Assembly (NCBI GenBank): GCA_030616935.1
Contig: JAUWWJ010000105.1
Span: forward strand, 1-6,127
Length of the DNA: 6,127 nucleotides
DNA from: Planctomycetaceae bacterium
Lineage (GTDB): Bacteria; Planctomycetota; Planctomycetia; Pirellulales; UBA1268
Direction of reading: 5' to 3'
Part shown: piece by piece, positions 1 through 6,127 of the stretch
How positions within the stretch are numbered: the stretch's first letter is position 1
Layout: every line of letters begins with the position of its first letter
Position numbers and translations under genes: made by a program
The notes under the pieces: generated by a model
Seen by the model: only the letters and a program-made list of their open reading frames with translations
Database searches by the model: none
Told to the model about the DNA's origin: nothing

Positions 1-200
1 AGGAAAATGACATAGACGAGGGAATCAGCCCACCCAAGAGTATTTAGGGAAAATCACTAGACATTCAAAAACTCTATAAAACCGACAGTGGTTCCAGACG
101 AAAAAGACTCTAGAGTGATAGCTGCACACGAGTGTGTGACACCGTAAAACCTTTTTGACGCGACAAACAGTACGCTTAAATCTTGTCATCACACCATCAC
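1..200. other. Leader region upstream of the DUF1207 gene, no convincing gene
   Basis: No coding region can be supported here. The plus frames are closed early by stops (tga at 8-10, tag at 13-15, tag at 45-47), so at most a 14-codon tail of an upstream gene could end at 47, which cannot be judged. A minus-strand open frame across 25-261 has no recognisable protein character and overlaps the next gene's start. The stretch holds a perfect 10-base palindrome ACTCTAGAGT (107-116) and a short hairpin CACA-CGAG-TGTG (125-136). It also has a weak promoter-like pair, TTGACG (155-160) with TAAATC (177-182). These are visible in the sequence; their function is unknown. Confidence 0.6.
155..182 (+). 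promoter_or_regulatory. Weak sigma70-like promoter candidate for the DUF1207 gene
   Basis: TTGACG at 155-160 matches five of six bases of the -35 consensus TTGACA. TAAATC at 177-182, after a 16-base spacer, matches the -10 consensus poorly. If used, transcription would begin near 190 and leave a leader of only about ten bases before the ATG at 201. Only the -35 half is good, and such matches occur by chance, so this is a low-confidence suggestion. Confidence 0.18.
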
Positions 201-1487
201 ATGTCGCCAGAAAACGCACCCACCCTTCGCTACAGTCCTTCGGCATTTGTGCGAACTGCACTCACGTACTTCCCAATGATCGGCACATTTACGGCGATGC
301 TCGTGTTATCCTGGCATGCCGACTCTGTACTTGCCAAACCACTTGGTTGGGATTCAAAGCAATTTCATAGGGATTCCTCTGAAAACAACCGTAGTGGTCA
401 GAAACAGGAACTCAAATTTCTTCAGTTAGGCTCGATAATGCCAGAGCCTGACAATGCCAGTGGTTTCTACAACGAAGTCTATGAACACGAACTCATTCCC
501 ACTATACCAGCAGACGGGCAGCCGATTCAGGTTCTACCTCCAGTTGAACAACATGGGCCAGTTTTTTTAGACATGCCGTACAATGGGATATCGGGTTGTG
601 ATAGCTGCGCGATTCCTAAAAATAATTTCAATGATTGCTTTGATAATCTATGGGCACCACGTCCCTGGTGTTGGCAGTTACTTCCAAATAACTTGATCTA
701 CACGAGCTACCTAGCAGGCCCGAAAGAACCACGTCTTGCAACGGTTTGGTACGACGACACTGGTCCGTCACCTATTCCTGGTCGCCGTAACGAACGAAAC
801 GGCTGGCTGTGGGATTCAACCCTCGGTGGAAGAGTTTCCGTTCTTCGTTACGGATCCAATACAGAATTGCACCCACAGGGTTTCGAGATGCAGTTAGAAG
901 GAGCGGCCTTCGTAAGGCTAGACCCCGGAGACGATCGTGACCTTCGATCCGCTGATTACCGCTTTGGTATCCCGTTGGTTTACGGCATCGGTCGTTGGCA
1001 AACGAAAATTGCGTACTATCACAATAGTGCGCACATCGGCGATGAGTTCCTTATTAAATATGGGACTTTTGATCGAGTGAACTACGTTCGTGATGTCATT
1101 GTCTTTGGCAATTCCTACTACATGTACGACTGGCTACGACTTTATGGTGAAGTGGGCTGGTCCTTCTTCAATGCTGGCGGATCGAAACCGTGGGAATTCC
1201 AATTTGGTACCGAATTAATTCAGGCTAGACCAACGGTCATTCGAGGAGCACCATTCTTTGCCGTGAATGGGATGACTCGCCAAGAGCTCAACTGGGGAGG
1301 CAACGTCTGTGCTCAAGTTGGATGGGCATGGCGAGGCTATCAAAGCGAAAAACTGCTTCGGATTGGCTTCGAATATCTTTACGGCTCTGACCCACAGTAT
1401 GAATTTACAGAGACCAATCCGACGACTGGAAAAATTACCGCGTTGAATCAGAATCGTGCTGGCATTGGCATGTGGTATGACTATTAA
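201..1487 (+). CDS. Exported DUF1207 family protein, probable outer-membrane beta-barrel
   Basis: The product is about 428 residues and has no known biochemical function. The N-terminus looks like a signal peptide: basic residues at R10 and R18, a hydrophobic stretch around 19-38, and a V-L-A cleavage motif ending at A45, which points to export. The body resembles the DUF1207 family known from planctomycetes and some chlamydia-like bacteria. The family-like core begins with LLPNNLIYTSYLAGPKEPR near residue 160. It is followed by many short amphipathic, aromatic-rich stretches and a terminal MWYDY, as expected of a beta-barrel; that fold is inference. Four cysteines (C133, C136, C146, C157) lie just before the core. 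The ATG at 201 is preferred. A TTG at 183 adds only MSSHHH, and an ATG at 276 would remove the basic part of the signal peptide. No clear ribosome binding site is visible at any of the three. tsaD follows 65 bases downstream on the same strand. Family assignment is from remembered sequence character, not a search. Confidence 0.8.
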   Translation: MSPENAPTLRYSPSAFVRTALTYFPMIGTFTAMLVLSWHADSVLAKPLGWDSKQFHRDSSENNRSGQKQELKFLQLGSIMPEPDNASGFYNEVYEHELIPTIPADGQPIQVLPPVEQHGPVFLDMPYNGISGCDSCAIPKNNFNDCFDNLWAPRPWCWQLLPNNLIYTSYLAGPKEPRLATVWYDDTGPSPIPGRRNERNGWLWDSTLGGRVSVLRYGSNTELHPQGFEMQLEGAAFVRLDPGDDRDLRSADYRFGIPLVYGIGRWQTKIAYYHNSAHIGDEFLIKYGTFDRVNYVRDVIVFGNSYYMYDWLRLYGEVGWSFFNAGGSKPWEFQFGTELIQARPTVIRGAPFFAVNGMTRQELNWGGNVCAQVGWAWRGYQSEKLLRIGFEYLYGSDPQYEFTETNPTTGKITALNQNRAGIGMWYDY

Positions 1488-1513
1488 TCGTGATTCGCCA
1501 TGACGAACCTAAG

Positions 1514-1538
1514 CCAGTAGGTACAGGGGAACTGCTGG
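1514..1538 (+). other. Small hairpin in the gap before tsaD
   Basis: CCAGTAG (1514-1520) can pair with CTGCTGG (1532-1538), forming seven pairs including one G-U around an 11-base loop. No T-run follows, so it is not a classical Rho-independent terminator. It ends 14 bases before the tsaD start and could affect translation initiation or mark RNA processing between the two plus-strand genes. A hairpin this size can arise by chance. Confidence 0.2.
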
Positions 1539-1552
1539 GGTAAACTTGGGCC

Positions 1553-2581
1553 ATGCCACTCCTCGCTATCGAGACAACCTGTGATGAAACAGCTGCTGCA
1601 ATCATCTCGCCAGCGAGAAAAATTCTTTCTAGCGTTGTAGCAAGCCAAGATGAACTCCACGCTCGATGGAGAGGCGTTGTGCCAGAAATTGCTTCACGGG
1701 CACATGTTGAACGAATTATACCGATCATTAATCAGGCAACCGATAAGGCTGGTATTCAACAATCGCAGATCAAAGCAGTTGCAGTGGCTATTCGTCCAGG
1801 GCTGATCGGCTCCCTTCTTATTGGTCTTTCAGCTGCGAAAGCGATAGCTTCATCGCTGCACGTACCACTCATTGGATATGATCATCTTGCTGCACACCTC
1901 TACGCATGCCGTTTAGCATTTGGCGAAGAACTGAAATACCCTGCGATTGGACTCGTAGCCAGTGGAGGCCATACCTCGCTCTTTCAATTGCATAGCCCAA
2001 TCACTCTCCAGGCTCTCGGGGGCACTATCGATGATGCCGTTGGCGAAGCTTTCGATAAAGTCGCAAGCCTGCTTGGACTTGGATATCCTGGCGGACCACA
2101 GATTGAGAAATTGGCGGAACACGGAAATCCGCGTTCTCACCGATTCCCGCGGCCACTTGCGAACGACTCCTCTCGCCTTGATTTTAGTTTCAGTGGCCTC
2201 AAAACGGCTGTTCGCTATCAAATTTGGCCCCCAGGTGATCAGCATGCGCGCATCTTAACGGACGAGGAACGCGCTGATCTTGCGGCTTCTTTTCAGCAAG
2301 CAGCTGTCGAATCTGTCGTGGCTAAAGTGGGTTTAGCCATCCAAAAGACCGGCTGCCGTGTTGTCGCTGTTGGCGGTGGAGTAACGGCAAACAAGGCACT
2401 GCGGAGTGCCCTTGAAGAATTAGGGCAACGACATCATGCAACAATTCTAATTCCTCCAACCGACCTTTGCACTGATAACGCTGCGATGGGCGCAATTGCC
2501 TGGGAGCATATTGATCGCAATGATATTGCTGATCTTGAGCTAGACGTCCGTCCAAATGTTTATCGAAAAAAGAAACAGTAA
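1553..2581 (+). CDS. tsaD: tRNA N6-adenosine threonylcarbamoyltransferase TsaD
   Basis: TsaD transfers the threonylcarbamoyl group from threonylcarbamoyl-AMP to A37 of tRNAs reading ANN codons, giving t6A. In bacteria it works in the cytoplasm with TsaB and TsaE, while TsaC/TsaC2 makes the intermediate; none of these partners is in the window. The 342-residue length is normal. Visible signatures, in order, are IETTCDET (6-13), GVVPEIASRAH (41-51), the metal-binding HLAAH (H111, H115), SGGH (137-140), GTIDDAVGEAFDK (157-169), FSFSGLKTA (211-219), GGGVTAN (274-280) and CTDNAAM with the third metal ligand at about D308. The ATG at 1553 puts IETTCDET at the usual distance from the N-terminus. The Shine-Dalgarno is weak: only GGGG at 1537-1540. 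One oddity is A-I-R-P-G-L at 79-84, where E. coli has A-G-P-G-L. The C-terminus is basic (RKKKQ), and its stop is one base from the convergent transporter gene. Confidence 0.97.
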   Translation: MPLLAIETTCDETAAAIISPARKILSSVVASQDELHARWRGVVPEIASRAHVERIIPIINQATDKAGIQQSQIKAVAVAIRPGLIGSLLIGLSAAKAIASSLHVPLIGYDHLAAHLYACRLAFGEELKYPAIGLVASGGHTSLFQLHSPITLQALGGTIDDAVGEAFDKVASLLGLGYPGGPQIEKLAEHGNPRSHRFPRPLANDSSRLDFSFSGLKTAVRYQIWPPGDQHARILTDEERADLAASFQQAAVESVVAKVGLAIQKTGCRVVAVGGGVTANKALRSALEELGQRHHATILIPPTDLCTDNAAMGAIAWEHIDRNDIADLELDVRPNVYRKKKQ

Positions 2582-2602
2582 GCTAGACGCCATGACGCGT
2601 CT
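2566..2602 (-). terminator. Imperfect Rho-independent terminator candidate for the SulP-carbonic anhydrase gene
   Basis: Read on the minus strand, AGACGC (2602-2597) pairs perfectly with GCGTCT (2590-2585) around a six-base loop. About nine bases later comes a T-rich run, TTTCTTTTTT (2575-2566). The stem covers the last transporter codons and the first base of its TAG stop. The T-run is the complement of the lysine codons at the end of tsaD. The gap between stem and T-run makes it non-canonical, so efficiency is doubtful. On the plus strand no T-run follows, so it would act mainly on the minus transcript. Confidence 0.3.
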
Positions 2603-4823
2603 CATCAATAACGTGCACCTCACCGCTGACTACGTCATACATCATCCCAACAACACCAAGCCGCTCCTCTTGCACCTGACTTGTAAGTGCCTCACTCCCC
2701 TCGAGCAGTTTCCGAACAACCCGAACAACATTACGTCGTGCAACTGAATCAATGATCTCTTGTTGTGCTTCGATCGTCGAAGCCGCAACACCACGACAGT
2801 CGTCCTCGTCCACAACCTTTGCCACCTCCCGAAGAATACCTCTGGCATGCACGCATTCTGGAACGAGCGATTGATCGGGGCAACAGTAATTCGTCACGGA
2901 TGACTCAATCGCGCCACACCTCGTATGCCCGACAACCGCCACTAATTTTGCTCCAGCGACAATCGCGGCAAACTCAATACTACCGATTACCTCCTCGGTT
3001 ATGATATTACCTGCCACGCGAACACTAAGAACATCACCAAGACCGAGGTCAAAAATTGCCTCAGCCGGTGAACGTGAATCAATACAACTTAAAATCACCG
3101 CAAGAGGGTGCTGCCCCGTCGCAGTTGCAGTTCTTTGCCTCTCCATACTCCTCTTGAGTGGCTCTCCTACACGAAAGCGACTATTGCCCTCGAGTAACAT
3201 TGCCAGCACCTCTGCAGGACTCGTAGACTGCTGCACTTCATGGCTTGAATGCTCCACGAATCGTATTTCATCATGAAGGTTTGGGTACCGTTCACCAAAG
3301 CCAACTAGACTCAACTGAACCCATCGTGCGGGCGCCCCTGTTTTCTGAAAGTCAGACAATAAATCAATCACGTCGGGATCGATGTAGTCTGCATTCGAAG
3401 CATCGATTAACAGTGTTCCTCCCGGTGGGACATCATACAAAACCGACTGCAAAGCGGCACGATTGAAAAATGTCACCTGGTTTGCCAATTCAACGCGAAC
3501 AATATTTCCTGATGCATGCCGCTCAAGTTTTTTAGTGAGTGGCCGCCGATAGTTAGAGTGCAAGATAAAAATAATACTGCAGGTAAGCCCAATACCAATC
3601 CCTACTAAAAGATCCGTGAGAACGATTGCAAGGACTGTTGCAACGAATGGTACGAACTGAGAGTACCCTTCTTGCCACAACTGGTAGTACCGCTTTGGGT
3701 TTGTCAATCGGTAGCCTGTCTTGATCAAAATAGCGGCGAGTGTTGCCAAGGGTATTTCATTCAACCACGCAGGAAGAAGGAGGACGCACGTCAACAACAA
3801 AAGACCGTGCGAAACAGTCGCGAATCGCGTCCGCGCCCCAGCATTGACATTCGCAGTCCCGCGAATCACCGCTGCACTCACAGGCAACCCGCCTAGCAAA
3901 CCACAAATTACATTTCCCGCACCTTGTGCCAAAAGCTCTCGATTTCGAGGGGTGCGCTGCTGCCGCGGATCAATTTTGTCGACTGCCTCAATCGCCAGAA
4001 GTGACTCCAGACTTGCAATGATTCCAATGGTGGCAGCCGAGATGTAGACCCTGGAATCAGCGAGGGAAGAAAAATCGGGGAATGTTATAAGGCCCATTAA
4101 TCCTTCTGGACCATTAGGTAGTGGAACAGAAACAAGATGAGTAGGACCGATAGCCCATGGACTACCCATACGTTTGAGCAAGACATTCACGGCAGTGCCC
4201 CCAATTACTGCAATAAGGGGGCCAGGGACACGTGTTCTCCGCAACCATTTGATTTGATCCCAAGCAATAACGACAAGAAGAGACCCAATACCTATTGTTG
4301 CTGCCCCTGGCAAAAAATACTGAATGGATTTCGGCAGGTCTGAAAATGTGGTCTCGCGGTCCGGTTGGTTAAACGACATCTCACCTATTGGGTCAATGTC
4401 ATACCCAATCAAATGCGGCAGTTGTTTCAGGATGATGATTACGCCTATTGCCGCAAGCAGTCCCTTAATAACACTCGTTGGAAAGAATGAAGAAATAAAT
4501 CCTGCTTTGAGGAAACCTAAAGCCAACTGAATCACACCTGCTAACAAGACGGCAGTAAGAAAAGCATCAAATCCACCCAGAGCTGTTGTCTGCGCAGAAA
4601 CTATGGCGATCAATGCTGGGGATCCACCGGAAACGCTGGTGCGAGACCCGCTTAAACCGCCAACTACTATGCCTCCCACAATTCCGGCTACGATACCGGA
4701 AAACAGCGGCGCCCGAGCAGCTAGGGGTACTCCAAGACAGAGTGGTAACGCGACTAGAAAAACAACAACGCCCGCCATAAGGTCAGGCAGAAAATTTTCT
4801 GGAATAAAGCTACGTCTCAGCAT
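2583..4823 (-). CDS. SulP family anion transporter fused to a beta-carbonic anhydrase
   Basis: This 746-residue inner-membrane protein probably moves bicarbonate or a related anion and interconverts it with CO2 on the cytoplasmic side. Residues 1 to about 430 are a multi-span SulP domain. It starts with the family-typical LPDLMAGVVVFLVALPL (12-28) and carries ESLLAIEAVDKID (from E273) and ANVNAGARTR (324-333). Residues about 440-525 resemble a STAS domain, with LLIDASNADYIDPDVIDLL near 470-490. Residues about 540-746 are a beta-class carbonic anhydrase with CIDSR (C580, D582, R584) and HTRC (H633, C636). These supply the full Cys-His-Cys zinc site and the Asp/Arg dyad, so the enzyme looks active. 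SulP-carbonic anhydrase fusions are known in several bacterial groups; substrate is inferred from the fusion, and sulfate cannot be excluded. The start ATG has a weak AGGA (4837-4834) ten bases upstream. It ends one base from the tsaD stop and is divergent from the methyltransferase gene. Confidence 0.95.
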   Translation of the reverse strand: MLRRSFIPENFLPDLMAGVVVFLVALPLCLGVPLAARAPLFSGIVAGIVGGIVVGGLSGSRTSVSGGSPALIAIVSAQTTALGGFDAFLTAVLLAGVIQLALGFLKAGFISSFFPTSVIKGLLAAIGVIIILKQLPHLIGYDIDPIGEMSFNQPDRETTFSDLPKSIQYFLPGAATIGIGSLLVVIAWDQIKWLRRTRVPGPLIAVIGGTAVNVLLKRMGSPWAIGPTHLVSVPLPNGPEGLMGLITFPDFSSLADSRVYISAATIGIIASLESLLAIEAVDKIDPRQQRTPRNRELLAQGAGNVICGLLGGLPVSAAVIRGTANVNAGARTRFATVSHGLLLLTCVLLLPAWLNEIPLATLAAILIKTGYRLTNPKRYYQLWQEGYSQFVPFVATVLAIVLTDLLVGIGIGLTCSIIFILHSNYRRPLTKKLERHASGNIVRVELANQVTFFNRAALQSVLYDVPPGGTLLIDASNADYIDPDVIDLLSDFQKTGAPARWVQLSLVGFGERYPNLHDEIRFVEHSSHEVQQSTSPAEVLAMLLEGNSRFRVGEPLKRSMERQRTATATGQHPLAVILSCIDSRSPAEAIFDLGLGDVLSVRVAGNIITEEVIGSIEFAAIVAGAKLVAVVGHTRCGAIESSVTNYCCPDQSLVPECVHARGILREVAKVVDEDDCRGVAASTIEAQQEIIDSVARRNVVRVVRKLLEGSEALTSQVQEERLGVVGMMYDVVSGEVHVIDETRHGV

Positions 4824-5023
4824 CTAACGAGAATCCTACAAAAGACATTCAAATCACATTGCTGATAAAAAACTCATCAGAAATGTACCTTCCGTCCCCT
4901 TATCTCGTCCACGCCCAATACAAAGACGACTACGAGCAGCGGGTTGGTGGCAACTAAAAACAAGAGTACGCTCATGCTCGAATATCTTGATTCCGCGGAT
5001 TACAGAATAGAAAAAGCTCACAC
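4824..5023. promoter_or_regulatory. Divergent intergenic region between the transporter and methyltransferase genes
   Basis: These 200 bases must hold the promoters of both flanking genes if each is transcribed from its own start, but no strong sigma70 pair is visible on either strand. Weak plus-strand candidates are TTGGTG (4944-4949) with TACGCT (4967-4972) at 17 bases, and TTGATT (4987-4992) with TAGAAA (5008-5013) at 15 bases. Towards the transporter there is a weak AGGA ribosome-binding motif (4837-4834 on the minus strand). A small inverted repeat, CTGAT (4862-4866) and ATCAG (4876-4880), lies about 40-55 bases upstream of the transporter start. A possible short leader ORF occupies 4974-5027. 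Confidence 0.4.
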
Positions 5024-5027
5024 ATGA
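4974..5027 (+). CDS. Possible 17-codon leader ORF overlapping the methyltransferase start
   Basis: An ATG at 4974 opens a 17-codon frame, MLEYLDSADYRIEKAHT, whose TGA stop overlaps the methyltransferase ATG as ATGA (5024-5027). Such overlaps are typical of translational coupling. An AAGAG at 4962-4966 lies seven bases before the ATG and could be a partial ribosome-binding site. GTG and TTG codons at 4947 and 4944 could extend the frame by nine or ten codons. The peptide has no recognised family, and a frame this short arises easily by chance. Its main support is the exact overlap and the lack of a Shine-Dalgarno before the methyltransferase itself. Confidence 0.2.
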   Translation: MLEYLDSADYRIEKAHT

Positions 5028-6127
5028 CAGCAGCTGGCTATATCACTGATCTTGATTATATCCCGGGCTTCTACCCACACATGTCACCTACAGCGATGCG
5101 ATACGCTGCGTCACTAAATCGTGTTAATCCTCCAAAAACTACTGATGGCTTTCGATATCTTGAACTTGGATGTGGACTTGGACGATCTCTCACCACACTT
5201 GCTGCAGCAAATCCCCAGGGAGAATTCTTAGGCGTCGACATCAATTCAAGCCATATTGAATCTATTGAAAAAGACATATCGGCAGGCGGACTGACAAATG
5301 CAAGGGCCATAACTTCTGATTTCGGAAGCCTGAGTAAAGACATTGGCACATTTGAATTCCTGACTCTTCATGGTGTCTTTAGCTGGGTTTCACCAGAGGT
5401 CAGAGAGCAAATACTTGCTATTGCAAAGAAGCATCTCGCGCCAGGGGGTCTTCTCCTCGTCAGTTACAACGCAATGCCGGGCTGGGCTCATCTCCAGCCA
5501 ATCCGCGGAATTCTTCGCCAGTACGCCGCACTGAGACAAGGTGACACAACCCAAAGAATTCGTGATGCCCTGAATTACCTTGTGTTCATCCGCGACAAAA
5601 AGGCAAAATACTTTGAGGATAATCCTAACGCAGCAGCGTACGTTGATGGGCTTTTGAAGCAGGACTTACGATACCTTGCTCATGAATATCTCAACGAGCA
5701 TTGGACTAGCTTCTATTTTTCAGAGGTGGCTTCCATGTTTGGCACAGCTGAGATGTCATTTGTTGGAAGCCTTCCAATCCACACCAATTTTTGGGACCTT
5801 TGCGTACGACCAGAATTTCAAGATCTTTTCCGGACGACCAGCAATCGACTCGTTACTGAATCACACAAAGATTTCTGTGCAAACACAGCTTTTCGTTGGG
5901 ACATTTACTCGAAACAACCTCAGGTTATTGAAAATACTAAGGCCCGGGTCGACCTCATTGATGGGCTTTATTTTCGAGCCATCCGCGATGACCTAAAACT
6001 GCCGCACCAGGTGAATCTCGGTGTTGTAACCTCAACAGTCCAAGGGCCTCTTTATGAAACTTTACTCTCGATACTCTCGCAGGAAACATTAGCGTTACCG
6101 CAAGTCATGGGACACCAAGAACTCTCC
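5024..6127 (+). CDS. Class I SAM-dependent methyltransferase with methyltransferase regulatory domain (3' end cut off)
   Basis: The frame is open from the ATG at 5024 to the window end (368 codons) and continues beyond it. The N-terminal half is a Rossmann-fold methyltransferase. YLELGCGLGRSL (45-56) is the SAM-binding glycine motif I, GVDIN (70-74) carries the acidic residue expected to bind the SAM ribose, and HGVFSWV (116-122) and LAPGGLLLVSYN follow in the usual order. After about residue 200 the sequence, including HEYLNEHW (220-227) and FYFSEVASMF, matches the character of the methyltransferase regulatory domain family (PF10119), which often follows this methyltransferase type. The substrate is unknown. 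Known full-length relatives are typically around 500 residues, so roughly a quarter is probably missing. No earlier start exists in frame because a TGA lies at 4988-4990. No clear Shine-Dalgarno is present. The protein looks cytoplasmic, with no signal peptide or membrane segment in the visible part. Domain assignment is by recognition, not a search. Confidence 0.9.
   Translation, partial: MTAAGYITDLDYIPGFYPHMSPTAMRYAASLNRVNPPKTTDGFRYLELGCGLGRSLTTLAAANPQGEFLGVDINSSHIESIEKDISAGGLTNARAITSDFGSLSKDIGTFEFLTLHGVFSWVSPEVREQILAIAKKHLAPGGLLLVSYNAMPGWAHLQPIRGILRQYAALRQGDTTQRIRDALNYLVFIRDKKAKYFEDNPNAAAYVDGLLKQDLRYLAHEYLNEHWTSFYFSEVASMFGTAEMSFVGSLPIHTNFWDLCVRPEFQDLFRTTSNRLVTESHKDFCANTAFRWDIYSKQPQVIENTKARVDLIDGLYFRAIRDDLKLPHQVNLGVVTSTVQGPLYETLLSILSQETLALPQVMGHQELS

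Noticed and set aside
3..47. Possible C-terminal tail of an upstream plus-strand gene ending in TAG at 45-47
   Set aside because: Only 14 codons are visible, with no recognisable motif, so it cannot be told from a chance open frame.
25..261. A 78-codon minus-strand open frame over the leader region
   Set aside because: It overlaps the start and signal-peptide region of the DUF1207 gene, has a cysteine- and aromatic-rich composition unlike a known family, and no ribosome-binding site supports it.
1913..2258. Overlapping open frames of about 98 and 110 codons on both strands inside tsaD
   Set aside because: They cross the conserved SGGH, GEAFDK and FSFSGLKTA motifs of tsaD and are shadows of it.
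2556..4827. Several plus-strand open frames of 60-110 codons opposite the SulP-carbonic anhydrase gene
   Set aside because: They lie antisense to a strongly supported gene with intact motifs along its whole length, and none shows protein-like features of its own.
4862..4880. CTGATGAG on the minus strand (4880-4873) beside an inverted repeat, resembling a hammerhead ribozyme core
   Set aside because: The required second conserved element (GAAA with flanking stem) and stem II geometry are absent. The repeat has only a five-base stem around a nine-base A-rich loop.
1..6127. A novel multi-gene system such as a defence island, biosynthetic cluster or mobile element
   Set aside because: The genes are a housekeeping tRNA-modification enzyme, a known transporter fusion, an envelope protein and a methyltransferase, in mixed orientations. 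There are no nucleases, integrases, toxin-antitoxin pairs or flanking repeats.

Overview
The window most likely comes from a member of the Planctomycetota, probably a Pirellulales-like or otherwise aquatic lineage. This is inferred from gene content: a DUF1207-type secreted protein, a SulP transporter fused to a beta-carbonic anhydrase, and weak or absent Shine-Dalgarno sequences. No rRNA or other phylogenetic marker is present beyond TsaD, so the placement is tentative. All four main genes look intact and ordinary chromosomal. I see no tRNA or rRNA, no insertion sequence, no CRISPR array and no sign of phage.

Layout: (1) bases 1-200 are a leader without a convincing gene, containing two short palindromes and a weak promoter-like pair. 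(2) 201-1487 (+) encodes an exported DUF1207 protein, probably an outer-membrane beta-barrel. (3) 1553-2581 (+) encodes TsaD, the catalytic subunit for the universal t6A37 tRNA modification. It lies 65 bases downstream on the same strand and could be co-transcribed. (4) 2583-4823 (-) encodes a 746-residue SulP anion transporter with a STAS-like linker and a C-terminal beta-carbonic anhydrase. It converges tail to tail on tsaD with one base between the stop codons. (5) 4824-5023 is a 200-base divergent intergenic region holding a possible 17-codon leader ORF. (6) 5024-6127 (+) encodes a class I SAM-dependent methyltransferase with a methyltransferase regulatory domain, cut by the window end.

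The genes do not form an evident pathway. TsaD is housekeeping translation machinery, the SulP-carbonic anhydrase probably handles bicarbonate at the inner membrane, the DUF1207 protein is an envelope component of unknown role, and the methyltransferase substrate is unknown. I do not see evidence for a previously undescribed multi-gene system. The points most worth a second look are the transporter-enzyme fusion, the cysteine cluster in the DUF1207 protein, a non-consensus Arg in a conserved TsaD loop, the compact convergent gene ends with a possible shared terminator, and the leader ORF that overlaps the methyltransferase start as ATGA.
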